A program made the position numbers and the translations under genes. Shown piece by piece: positions 51,192-58,894 of a stretch of DNA of 64,000 nt. The first letter of the stretch is position 1; every line of letters starts with the position of its first letter. The notes below the pieces were generated by a model. That model ran no database searches and had not been told where the DNA came from. It saw only the letters and a list, made by a program, of their open reading frames with translations. The stretch is taken from assembly GCA_046595995.1 (NCBI GenBank), contig JBKJNB010000072.1, forward strand, positions 1 through 64,000, read 5' to 3'. Source of the DNA: JAWXBR01 sp046595995. GTDB lineage: Bacteria; Bacteroidota; Ignavibacteria; Kapaibacteriales; Kapaibacteriaceae.

Positions 51192-51944
51192 ATGACCGTT
51201 GCAATTCCTGAGAGCCCCCTTTTTGCGCCCCTTACGGAGCATGCCGAAGCTGTGTGTACACGCTTGGGTTGGAAACTCCTACGCGTGCCCGAGGCAAAGG
51301 CCGGGGATTTGCTGTTGAAGAACTTCGCCGATCTTGCGTTGGTGTCACCGTTGGGCTATGGACTTGGCGTCGGACGCGTGGACTATCGCCTGCTGCCGGG
51401 CCCGTGCGTAATGCTAAACAATTACACGAACATCGCCGGTATCAACTTTCGTGAGAACCTTGAAACCGTGATGACATGCGAAAGCAGGACACCAGACGAT
51501 TTTCTATCTGTAATGGGAAGTATGGTTCTTGCAGAGAAGTTCGATCTCGATGTCGCAGTGGTCAAAAAGACGAAGGAAGCGGATACAGCACAAGGCGCAG
51601 ACTGCACGATCGACTACGTACGAGACGAACGAGTGTCGGCTCTAGACGTGACCGAAGAATGGTGGGATATCACCGAACTGCCACTTCCTGTTGCAGTGTG
51701 GGCGTGCAGGATGGACGCTGACCTCGACCATGTTCAGGAAGCTGTTGAAGCCATGCAAACAAGCAACCTCGCGCCGCAGATCATCGAAGAGGCGTTAGCT
51801 ACCGAAACCCTTCCGCGACAGGGCAGCATTATTTATCGGTGGGGCGAGGACACAGAAAAGGCGCTGATGGCCGCGCTCGAGATGTTGTTTTATCATCAAT
51901 ACATACCGGAGCTGCCTGCGATCAAGCTCCTTGGACGGGACTAA
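51192..51944 (+). CDS. mqnA: Menaquinone biosynthesis protein MqnA-like (chorismate dehydratase)
   Basis: First step of the futalosine menaquinone route: chorismate to 3-enolpyruvylbenzoate. The 250-residue protein is a periplasmic-binding-like fold of the VitK2_biosynth family: the N-terminal lobe has LRVPEAKAGDLLLKNFADLALVSPLGYG, and the C-terminal lobe EEWWDITELPLPVAVWACRMD and IIYRWGEDTEKALMAALEMLFYHQYI. The WxxxTxLPxxxAVWA signature favours MqnA, though MqnD belongs to the same superfamily. No other mqn gene is near. The TACCTTCG box six bases before the ATG suggests its own, possibly leaderless, promoter. It is 3 bases from the transaldolase gene. Confidence 0.85.
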   Translation: MTVAIPESPLFAPLTEHAEAVCTRLGWKLLRVPEAKAGDLLLKNFADLALVSPLGYGLGVGRVDYRLLPGPCVMLNNYTNIAGINFRENLETVMTCESRTPDDFLSVMGSMVLAEKFDLDVAVVKKTKEADTAQGADCTIDYVRDERVSALDVTEEWWDITELPLPVAVWACRMDADLDHVQEAVEAMQTSNLAPQIIEEALATETLPRQGSIIYRWGEDTEKALMAALEMLFYHQYIPELPAIKLLGRD

Positions 51945-51947
51945 ATC

Positions 51948-52610
51948 ATGGAACTGTACATAGACAGCGCGAACCTTACAGAGATCAAGCATGCTGCTTC
52001 ACTTGGCTTTATTAGTGGCGTAACCACGAATCCGTCGTTGCTTGCGAAAGAGGACCCAACAACGGACATCCACAAGTTGATTCTGGATATCCATGCTAAC
52101 GTTGGTGGGCACCTTAGTGTTGAAGTGGTAAGTACCGACACGGCGGGAATGCTGCGTGAAGCAGATGAAATTCTATCGTGGTTTCCAGAAGCAACCATCA
52201 AGATCCCCTTCATCCCAGCAGGTCTGACTGCCGTCCGTGCCCTCAGTGACCGAAACATTCCAACCAACGTAACGCTGCTCTTTACAGCAATGCAGGCGCT
52301 GATTGCTGCGAACGCCGGTGCTACCTACGTGAGTTTGTTTATCGGCCGGCTCGATGATGTTGGCACCGATGGGGTAATGGCAGTTCGGGATGCGTGTGAG
52401 ATATGGGATGTACACGGCCTCGATTCGATGATCATCGCCGCATCGATTCGTCATCCGATTCATCTTCTCGAATGTGCACGCGCGGGTGCGCACATCGCAA
52501 CAACACCGTATAAGGTGCTGATGCAGTCTATGAAGCATCCACTCACCGATTCTGGACTTGCTTCCTTCCTCAATGATCACGCGAAGATGACTGATGCCCG
52601 CAATCGTTGA
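51948..52610 (+). CDS. Transaldolase / fructose-6-phosphate aldolase-like, short form
   Basis: Class I aldolase fold of the small transaldolase (TalC/FSA) group, 220 residues. It starts MELYIDSANLTEIKHAASLGFISGVTTNPSLLAKE, the family N-terminus, and the Schiff-base lysine is in EATIKIPF (K85). Other motifs are TAMQALIAANAGATYVSLFIGRLDD and IAASIRHPIHLLECARAGAHIATTPYKV. It functions in the non-oxidative pentose phosphate pathway or as an FSA-type aldolase; sequence alone does not separate the two. It is probably co-transcribed with mqnA; the TetR gene starts inside its end (17-base overlap). Confidence 0.95.
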   Translation: MELYIDSANLTEIKHAASLGFISGVTTNPSLLAKEDPTTDIHKLILDIHANVGGHLSVEVVSTDTAGMLREADEILSWFPEATIKIPFIPAGLTAVRALSDRNIPTNVTLLFTAMQALIAANAGATYVSLFIGRLDDVGTDGVMAVRDACEIWDVHGLDSMIIAASIRHPIHLLECARAGAHIATTPYKVLMQSMKHPLTDSGLASFLNDHAKMTDARNR

Positions 52611-53250
52611 TAAGGCGGTAAAACGAGCCGAGATACTGCATCATGCCGCTGATGCCTTTTCGCGCACTGGTTTCCACAACACGAAGATGCAGGACATCGC
52701 CACCTTGGCAGATATTGGCAAGGGCACGATCTACGAATACTTTCGCACAAAGGAAGAACTGTTCCTTGCGATCTACGATGCGTGGATGTCGTCTTACGAG
52801 GCAATCGTGCGGGAGCGTGTTGACAATGCAACCGACGCAATCAGCAAGGTCGATGCAATTCGCGATTCGGCAGTAGAGTTCTACATGTCGCGTGCAGAGC
52901 AAGCACCACTGCTCCTCGAGTTCTGGGCGCACGCGCTTAGGAGCAATAGCGTTCAATTCCGTGAACGCGTTCACAGAAACCGTACGTTTTTAAGGGATCT
53001 TGGTGTTCAGATTACAAATGACCTGGTAAGCGCAGGGTGGTTTACCAAGGTTGACGCTGCGTCGTTCACCACACTTGAAGCAGGCATTTCGGATGGCATT
53101 TTCTTTGCGTGGCTAATGGAAGACAGAGCCTTCCCCCTCGATAAAGCCTTTACGTTCCGTCAGAGTGTTATCGGACTTGGCTTATTGGCAGGCGATGGCC
53201 GGACGCTACTTCAGGAACGTCTCGAAGGTAAACTTGAGAAAGGGTTTTAA
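52594..53250 (+). CDS. TetR/AcrR-family transcriptional regulator
   Basis: A 218-residue dimeric repressor-type protein. The N-terminal helix-turn-helix is clear: KRAEILHHAADAFSRTGFHNTKMQDIATLADIGKGTIYEYFRTKEELFLAIY. The C-terminal ~150 residues form the ligand-binding/dimerisation bundle (VEFYMSRAEQAPLLLEFWAHALRSNS, GISDGIFFAWLMEDRAF). It overlaps the transaldolase gene by 17 bases. No obvious divergent target gene lies next to it. A dyad resembling a terminator follows its stop. Confidence 0.93.
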   Translation: MPAIVDKAVKRAEILHHAADAFSRTGFHNTKMQDIATLADIGKGTIYEYFRTKEELFLAIYDAWMSSYEAIVRERVDNATDAISKVDAIRDSAVEFYMSRAEQAPLLLEFWAHALRSNSVQFRERVHRNRTFLRDLGVQITNDLVSAGWFTKVDAASFTTLEAGISDGIFFAWLMEDRAFPLDKAFTFRQSVIGLGLLAGDGRTLLQERLEGKLEKGF

Positions 53251-53276
53251 GCATGCTTTGGCGTGAACCCTTCGAG
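53221..53276. terminator. Inverted repeats between convergent TetR and acyltransferase-like genes
   Basis: CTCGAAGG (53221-53228) pairs with CCTTCGAG (53269-53276), and AAGGGTT (53240-53246) pairs with AACCCTT (53266-53272) as an alternative or nested stem around AAGCATGCTT (53249-53258). The outer stem starts within the TetR coding sequence. No T-run is present. A bidirectional terminator is plausible. Confidence 0.4.
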
Positions 53277-54527
53277 TTAGACCAAGAGCAAATAACTGGA
53301 GAGCGCGATCGCCCCCGCACCGAACAAACGACGAACGGGCAGTGGCCACGACTTTCGCTGTGCGTAATCAATAGCCCAAGCAATAAATAGCGTCGATGCC
53401 ATAATCGCCACCATCAAGAGCAACCCATCAGCAAGCCCGTACTGCCGAAAGTGCGTGCGTCCGATGCCATCGAACCATGGCGTGCCGAATAGTATCACGA
53501 GATGAATAACGTAGATGTACAGCGATTTCGCGCTAAACAGCGAAAACCATGAGCGCAGACGCCAGGTGCCGTTGAGAGCCCATGCGCAACCACTAAAAAT
53601 TATAAGCACAAGTCCGACACGGCGCAGAACAAGTGCAATGCTGCCAGCGTGTTCGAGTTCGGTAAAAGGTACGCCCATCTTCCATGCTACTGCGTGCGCT
53701 AACAGTGCGAAACCAGCGATTACCCCACCGACTCGCCATCCATACTTCTGTAGTTGTGCAGTTCTTCCTTCGGCCGGAACAGCATGCAAATACGTACCTA
53801 TGGCGACGCCGAAGAAGAGATAAGACGCATACGGGAAGAACGGGAAAAGTGACCCCGTGCTGGCATTTAGGTATGGCACTAACCAAACAGGAAACACAGC
53901 AGAAGAAACGTGCTGACTATACATGATTGGCGTGAGTGCAAGAATCGTCAGCGCTGTTACGAGAGCTCTAAACCCCATCGATGCAACACTGCGAGTAGAA
54001 CTCATCACGGCTGCAAACAGAAGAATAGTTGCACCCGTTAGTTGAAGAATATTCACTGCAAGTGCTGTTTGCCACGATGACTGTGGCACGTATGGTAAAT
54101 CCCACAAACGATTTGCGGGGAATACCATTAAGTAACCAATTCCAATAAGTGTTAAGGCCCATCGAATGCGTCGAGCTAACACATCCGGACGAATTCTTCC
54201 GGACGTATCCCGCTTGTTTGCAAATACATGCACAACGCCGGACACCATTAGAAAGACAGGAGCGGTAACTCCACGGATCATGTGCCAGATGTTCCAGGGG
54301 AAAGAGCTTACGTCGATAACTGAAGGAGAAACGAGAGTATCAAGGATATGACCCTGCATCATCAGGATCATGGCAACAAAACGGGCGAGGTCTAACGCGT
54401 ACAGGCGAGTACCGACTTCTACACGCGCTTGTCTAAGCGGCGAGAACTCCGGATGCACACGGCCCGTAACCAACTTCCGTAGAGGTTGGATAAGAGAGCC
54501 ACGGAATAGAACGCTTCTGTCTGCCAT
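53277..54527 (-). CDS. Multi-pass membrane acyltransferase-like protein (DUF1624/acyltransferase-3-like)
   Basis: About 416 residues with roughly ten membrane spans. The region LYALDLARFVAMILMMQGHILDTLV gives the DxxR....M..H motif also seen in the paralogue at 11571-12725, and GVTAPVFLMVSGVVHVFA matches that protein's VAPCFIFCAGAG segment. C-terminal spans include SLFSAKSLYIYVIHLVILFG, like the closing segment of acyltransferase-3 proteins. Likely an envelope O- or N-acyltransferase; substrate unknown. I chose the ATG at 54527; TGAGTTTG (one mismatch to TAnnTTTG) lies six bases before it. A TTG at 54563 would add a 12-residue basic N-terminus. Confidence 0.78.
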   Translation of the reverse strand: MADRSVLFRGSLIQPLRKLVTGRVHPEFSPLRQARVEVGTRLYALDLARFVAMILMMQGHILDTLVSPSVIDVSSFPWNIWHMIRGVTAPVFLMVSGVVHVFANKRDTSGRIRPDVLARRIRWALTLIGIGYLMVFPANRLWDLPYVPQSSWQTALAVNILQLTGATILLFAAVMSSTRSVASMGFRALVTALTILALTPIMYSQHVSSAVFPVWLVPYLNASTGSLFPFFPYASYLFFGVAIGTYLHAVPAEGRTAQLQKYGWRVGGVIAGFALLAHAVAWKMGVPFTELEHAGSIALVLRRVGLVLIIFSGCAWALNGTWRLRSWFSLFSAKSLYIYVIHLVILFGTPWFDGIGRTHFRQYGLADGLLLMVAIMASTLFIAWAIDYAQRKSWPLPVRRLFGAGAIALSSYLLLV

Positions 54528-54533
54528 TACGCG

Positions 54534-54541
54534 CAAACTCA
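54534..54541 (-). promoter_or_regulatory. Possible -7 box directly before the second acyltransferase-like gene
   Basis: Minus strand TGAGTTTG, one mismatch from TAnnTTTG, ends six bases before the ATG at 54527. Confidence 0.3.
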
Positions 54542-54576
54542 GGGTGCGAAGCGAACTCTTCAAGTGAATTGTTGTT

Positions 54577-54609
54577 CATCGGTATGTCATTCTCCAACAT
54601 CGGCATGTC
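54577..54609. repeat. Imperfect 12-bp direct repeat, period 21, between two minus-strand genes
   Basis: CATCGGTATGTC (54577-54588) and CATCGGCATGTC (54598-54609) differ at one base. They lie in the gap just after the stop of the gene ending at 54617 and before the acyltransferase-like gene. Confidence 0.6.
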
Positions 54610-54616
54610 GAGCCTA

Positions 54617-55228
54617 CTAGTACGTCAGCAGGTCGACCTTAATCCGTACACCCACCATACCTGTAGTTAGACCCGTGTGACTAAGCACGTGAAGGCCGAT
54701 TTCTGGTCCTACGGTAAGCACGTCGGTCAGGTGCGCATCGAACCCGAGCCATGTCGAGGCTCCGTACGTGTAATCAGAGCTCGAGAATTTTCCCGTTCGA
54801 TTAACCATCGTGTGGGAAGTGAGGAAGTAGACCCCTAACCCCACTCCAAACTCAAAATTACCAGGATGCATGGCAACAACGACCTGAACAGGAATGCCAG
54901 TTAGGTCGAGCGTAACATCTTGACGAACGCCGTTAAAATCGCTGACTGATAAGTTCTCGCGAGAAAACGTAACAAAGCCTGAATAGACTCCGACACTTAA
55001 CAAATGGTCTGGGTGCCACATTAAGCGGCCACCGAACGTGGTTCCTAGGAACACGTTCCCGGCACTGGCCAGCGTCGGTCTATCAGCATAACGTGTGGCT
55101 TGCACGGAGCCGACGATCGTGGCTTCGACACGATAGAAACTGCGCATGGTGCTGTCCCTGCGCATGATAGAAGCTGTGTCCGGCGGTGGACACATAAGCA
55201 ACAAGGCCGTAAGTAGTGCTTCCATCAA
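54617..55228 (-). CDS. Outer-membrane beta-barrel-like protein of unknown function
   Basis: A 203-residue protein rich in alternating strands (NVFLGTTFGGRLMWHPDHLLSVGVYSGFVTF, IPVQVVVAMHPGNFEFGVGLGVYFLTSH, LGFDAHLTDVLTVGPEIGLHVLS) and ending VGVRIKVDLLTY, typical of small outer-membrane barrels. The N-terminus MMEALLTALLLMCPPPDTAS is a short, weak signal peptide. Its start overlaps the GDPD gene stop by 4 bases (ATGA), so it is the last gene of the long operon. No family recognised. Confidence 0.72.
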   Translation of the reverse strand: MMEALLTALLLMCPPPDTASIMRRDSTMRSFYRVEATIVGSVQATRYADRPTLASAGNVFLGTTFGGRLMWHPDHLLSVGVYSGFVTFSRENLSVSDFNGVRQDVTLDLTGIPVQVVVAMHPGNFEFGVGLGVYFLTSHTMVNRTGKFSSSDYTYGASTWLGFDAHLTDVLTVGPEIGLHVLSHTGLTTGMVGVRIKVDLLTY

Positions 55229-56475
55229 ATAGTCCGTGTGCGAAAGAGGGCTGCCAGCAACGTCGGGTAATTCGTAAGGATGCCATCGAAGTCGCCATTA
55301 CGCAGAAAGTCAAGCATAAATGTAGGTTCATCGAGTGTCCACACATATACCTCCCGACCTTCCTTCTGCATCTCATTAACGAGATCCTTCTGAAGTCCGG
55401 CGGTAAACCGAGGAGCCCACACCTGAGCATCGAGCTCTCGCACAATGGCGGGTTCGAGTTCACACAATATTGGCGTGGTACCCTTTAGGGGGCTGCGTCT
55501 GTAAGCATTCAAAACGTCGTCATCGGGAATACCGAAGACGATTCGCACGTTGCGTCCCCTGAACCGGGCATACTCTATTGCCCGCTTTTGTATGCCTATG
55601 ATTGAGTCCGTTAAATGAGGTGCTTTAACATCCAACCACACGAACGTCATCTCTGTGCGGTCGATTACTGCAGTAAGTGCTTCTTCGAGTGTTGGTATGC
55701 GCTCACCAAAGATGAGGCGGGCAAGGGTTTGAAGATTTTTGTACGTGTAGTTGCTAACGTCACCAATGAGGTACGGACTCCGCACGGTACGCGTAGTAAA
55801 CGTCGGATCGTGAAACACAATGGGCACGTTGTCTTTGGTACTTTGGATGTCTATCTCAATCCCCGTCGCGCCGAGTACAGGGGCTAGCATCATAAGTTCT
55901 ACTGTATTCTCTGAAGCACCGAGACGCTCGGAATTACGACCGCCCCCACGGTGTGCTATAATCTGGAAACCGCGCAATCGCTCAAACTCTTTCTCGATCT
56001 TGCGTAGCACAAGAGGTTCCGGACGGTTCGACTCGGGCACGTCGATATCACCGCGAAGAATAAGCCCCTTCCCACTTCCCTTCCCGGATGCCACGTCTGA
56101 GCCGCCCTCACCCGGACTTATCGTGAGGCGTGCGCCACCGGTTTCAGGTCCTTGTACGCCTCGCCAGTATCCAAGCAATAAGACGCTGTCATCACGAAGT
56201 CCACCACGCAATGCGAAGTAAACAACGCCCTTCACAGTAAAAATGGTTACTAATGAACCGCGACTCTGCACGGCAACCGTGTCGCCGAAGCGGCGCGAGG
56301 GTGAATCGACGACATATACGCCTGCAATGATCGAGCGACGTGAAGTGTCGATTGGTGTCGTAATAGACAGCAGGCTGTCGGTATTAACTTTCGGAGTTAC
56401 AACAGGTTCGAGCTCTGCCACGCAAGAGCAAACAACAATAGCTACGACGGCAAAGATTAGGCCTACAATCTTCAT
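55225..56475 (-). CDS. Glycerophosphodiester phosphodiesterase lipoprotein
   Basis: Hydrolyses glycerophosphodiesters to glycerol-3-phosphate and an alcohol. The 416-residue protein begins with a lipoprotein signal (VGLIFAVVAIVVCSC, probable lipidated C18) and a ~160-residue N-terminal extension of beta type. The GDPD TIM-barrel follows with IIAHRGGGRNSE, SENTVELMMLAPVLGATGIEIDIQSTKDNVPIVFHDPTF (metal ligands E, D, H) and a C-terminal REVYVWTLDEPTFMLDFLRNGDFDGILTNYP. The catalytic His pair is present. It overlaps both neighbours by 4 bases and is translated as part of the ccmB-to-barrel operon. Confidence 0.92.
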   Translation of the reverse strand: MKIVGLIFAVVAIVVCSCVAELEPVVTPKVNTDSLLSITTPIDTSRRSIIAGVYVVDSPSRRFGDTVAVQSRGSLVTIFTVKGVVYFALRGGLRDDSVLLLGYWRGVQGPETGGARLTISPGEGGSDVASGKGSGKGLILRGDIDVPESNRPEPLVLRKIEKEFERLRGFQIIAHRGGGRNSERLGASENTVELMMLAPVLGATGIEIDIQSTKDNVPIVFHDPTFTTRTVRSPYLIGDVSNYTYKNLQTLARLIFGERIPTLEEALTAVIDRTEMTFVWLDVKAPHLTDSIIGIQKRAIEYARFRGRNVRIVFGIPDDDVLNAYRRSPLKGTTPILCELEPAIVRELDAQVWAPRFTAGLQKDLVNEMQKEGREVYVWTLDEPTFMLDFLRNGDFDGILTNYPTLLAALFRTRTI

Positions 56476-57203
56476 AACACGAACCCCATAAAGAACTCAG
56501 TCGACAGCAATCTGTCTTGAAACGTGTTATATATGAACCAGGCTTGGTATGGATTTGACGAGAGGCTGAACGTTGCGCCGAACAGAACCTGCGTGTTCCT
56601 CCAGAACGGTTGTTCTACTGCAATCGTGAGGCTGGAACCAGTGTATACATCGTTCTGCGTTACAATGGTCTGAGTTGCGATACGCTTTGTAAGTGACGTC
56701 ATAAGCTCGGCTTCTACACGAACGGTAAGCACGACGTCATTGAATTTGCCGGTTCCCGTGATCATTGGATAGTTCATCCAGCGGTGTTGCGATGTGTTAA
56801 AGCCATCGACGAACGTAAGATTCCCGTACACGTAGGCGGCGGACCAGCCCACGCCAAATGAAAAATTTTCAATCATATGCGACCACGATAGTCCGGCTTG
56901 GACGAATGACGTTACGATGTTCGACGCGGCACGTCCGTATGCCATCACATTCAAAGGTAATCCCAACCTACTTCGCAGTTCGACCGCCGGAGCAGGAACT
57001 GGATATTCCGTAAGTGGTTGCGGAAGTAGCGTGATAGATCCGCCGATAGAATTTCGAAAATCCCACATCGGAACGGGACGTGTAGCGAACACATAGCGTA
57101 CTGCATGATAGTTTTCGTCCTTTGCACCCATGTCTGGTTCTTGGGCGCGAATGGCGAAAGGAACGGCTACAATGAAGAATGCAAGCACGAAACAACTTCT
57201 CAC
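56472..57203 (-). CDS. Exported protein, probable outer-membrane barrel
   Basis: A 243-residue protein with signal peptide (MRSCFVLAFFIVAVPFAIRAQ). The body has strand pairs such as SFVQAGLSWSHMIENFSFGVGWSAAYVYG, FNDVVLTVRVEAELMTSL and QVLFGATFSLSSNPYQAWFIYN, ending in an aromatic-rich strand (FFMGFVL), as in outer-membrane barrels. I do not recognise the family. Its stop overlaps the GDPD start by 4 bases; it starts just 2 bases after the phosphoesterase stop, so a shared operon is certain in layout. Confidence 0.72.
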   Translation of the reverse strand: MRSCFVLAFFIVAVPFAIRAQEPDMGAKDENYHAVRYVFATRPVPMWDFRNSIGGSITLLPQPLTEYPVPAPAVELRSRLGLPLNVMAYGRAASNIVTSFVQAGLSWSHMIENFSFGVGWSAAYVYGNLTFVDGFNTSQHRWMNYPMITGTGKFNDVVLTVRVEAELMTSLTKRIATQTIVTQNDVYTGSSLTIAVEQPFWRNTQVLFGATFSLSSNPYQAWFIYNTFQDRLLSTEFFMGFVL

Positions 57204-57205
57204 TG

Positions 57206-58219
57206 TTACTCCTTTACCGTAATTGCGGTACGCTTTGGTGCGACATCAATGTACGTTGCGTCTTCGTCAGCACCCATCGACATAATCGGCCTCATGATTA
57301 TCGTAACAATACTTTGTTTGCGTTGCATAACAACATAGTGCAGGGCGCGAAGTTCAGGTCCGCGATATTCATCAACGTGTTCGGCCCCGGGTCCTTCTGG
57401 TGTTGCCCGTCTTGGCCGCACAAGCTGCCGAGGACCACCACCACCACCCGAAACAACGAATTGCTTACCACCCACCAAGAAGCGCTCGTACGTATGTGCG
57501 TGGCCACTGAACCAGAATGTAGACTTGGGAGACTTCAAGAATGCAGGTACGAAGTGTTTTTTGAGTGTAACGTCGCCCGAGACGACGACAGAGTTTGTGT
57601 ACACAGGATGGTGTCCACAGACCACGATTGCCACTACTGCGCTATCGGCGTCGAGATCCTTCATGGTTTTCACATACCAATTGCGTTGCTGCCTAAGTTC
57701 CTTCTCCGTTAGCTCCTCGATGTTCGTGTTAAGCATCACGAATGCTATAGAGTCTAGAACATTGACATACCAAGAACTAGTATCGAGTGCAGAAAACCTT
57801 GACTTCAATTCCGCAAACGAGGCGGAGTTGCTTCCGTAATACTCATGGTTTCCGAGCACGGGCAGAACTGGGATGCCGAGATCGTGAATGGGCTTGGTTA
57901 CTGCATCAAAGTACTGCCAGTCTTCTACAGAAGACCCCCAGAAGACCATGTCCCCCAGAAGAATTGCTGCATGCGGACGTTCTTCTCGCATCTGCGAAAC
58001 AAGCTCAACGCGTCCGACGTGGTTCGACTCCCGCCACGTCTCTACCAGGCCCGTACGTTGCAAGTCGCCCACGAGTACGATGCGCATGTTGGTTGCGCCC
58101 GGACCTCCGTCAATGCAGTAAGGCGAGGGACACTGATATAGGGTGCTGGTACACGACGCCGCAAAGACCACCACAAGGGCGGACCAGAGAACGCGGCACA
58201 AGGCAACTGTTAATCGCAC
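57206..58219 (-). CDS. Calcineurin-like metallophosphoesterase lipoprotein
   Basis: A 337-residue exported phosphoesterase. The chosen GTG at 58219 (GAGG seven bases upstream, overlapping ccmB by 10) gives a lipoprotein signal LCRVLWSALVVVFAASC with lipidated C23. The metal motifs are MRIVLVGDLQRTG, ILLGDMVFWGSS, VLGNHEYYGSN, VVCGHHPVYTNS and FSGHAHTYERF, as in purple-acid-type phosphatases, though the first motif is GDLQ rather than GDxH/G. An upstream ATG-less extension to 58273 would overlap ccmB by 64 bases. The C-terminal ~60 residues are a basic tail (RQLVRPRRATPEGPG). Confidence 0.88.
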   Translation of the reverse strand: MRLTVALCRVLWSALVVVFAASCTSTLYQCPSPYCIDGGPGATNMRIVLVGDLQRTGLVETWRESNHVGRVELVSQMREERPHAAILLGDMVFWGSSVEDWQYFDAVTKPIHDLGIPVLPVLGNHEYYGSNSASFAELKSRFSALDTSSWYVNVLDSIAFVMLNTNIEELTEKELRQQRNWYVKTMKDLDADSAVVAIVVCGHHPVYTNSVVVSGDVTLKKHFVPAFLKSPKSTFWFSGHAHTYERFLVGGKQFVVSGGGGGPRQLVRPRRATPEGPGAEHVDEYRGPELRALHYVVMQRKQSIVTIIMRPIMSMGADEDATYIDVAPKRTAITVKE

Positions 58220-58887
58220 CAAAGGACCTCGAATACAAGGTATGAGACCACGACAAGAACACCCGTATAACACGTCATCAGAAGTAAATCGGGCATGGCT
58301 TCGACTAAAGATAGACCGGCAAGAGCATAAATCATTGCGTTAACCCCGGGTAACAGCAGAGGAACCAGAATGGGAAACGCAAGCACCGGAAGAAGCGCGT
58401 TTCGAGAACCGGCTTTCGCTACAATCGCAGAGATTATTGTGAGAGCGGCCGCCATACCGATGCTACCTACGCTAACAACCAAGACAAGCAACGTGGGGTT
58501 CCCCACATCGACTGTCGTTGAGAGGAACAGCATAAACAGCATTGATGCCACGAGGTTCGAAATCACAGCCTGAACGATGTTGCCGAGCAGTTTGCCGACA
58601 TAAATGCTTGTTGCCGTTGCGCTCATCCTGAGCAGCAGGGCCGTTCCGCGCTCCTCTTCGCTTATAAAGCCCCTTCCCAGCCCCGTCATCGCAGTCGTGA
58701 ACATTACAATCCATAACACTGCTGCTGCAAGCGGACGTGGCATCGGTTCATCAGCCGCCGCAAAAACAACGAGTGTGACCGTTGTAACGACGAAGAGCAA
58801 GAGGGCCGACATGCCGTACCGAGTTCGCATGTCGCTTCGAAGGTCTTTTACGGCTACAGCCAATATTGGTGTGGTTAGCTGTTGCAT
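58210..58887 (-). CDS. ccmB: CcmB-type heme-exporter permease
   Basis: A 225-residue ABC-type permease subunit of the cytochrome c maturation system (CcmB). It has six membrane spans (about 30-50, 57-75, 105-135, 140-160, 165-190, 200-222) and the CcmB motifs RTRYGMSALLLFVVTTVTLV, RGFISEEERGTALLLRMSATATSIYVGKLLGN and the alanine-rich segment TIISAIVAKAGSRNALLPVLAFPILVPLLLPG. Its ATPase partner CcmA and CcmC are not in this window, which is unusual since they are normally adjacent. It lies between DUF58 (8-base gap) and the phosphoesterase. Confidence 0.85.
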   Translation of the reverse strand: MQQLTTPILAVAVKDLRSDMRTRYGMSALLLFVVTTVTLVVFAAADEPMPRPLAAAVLWIVMFTTAMTGLGRGFISEEERGTALLLRMSATATSIYVGKLLGNIVQAVISNLVASMLFMLFLSTTVDVGNPTLLVLVVSVGSIGMAAALTIISAIVAKAGSRNALLPVLAFPILVPLLLPGVNAMIYALAGLSLVEAMPDLLLMTCYTGVLVVVSYLVFEVLWCD

Positions 58888-58894
58888 ACGGCAA

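Noticed and set aside
57179..57712. 177-residue plus-strand frame inside the phosphoesterase gene
   Set aside because: Antisense of a gene with complete metallophosphoesterase motifs; composition not protein-like.
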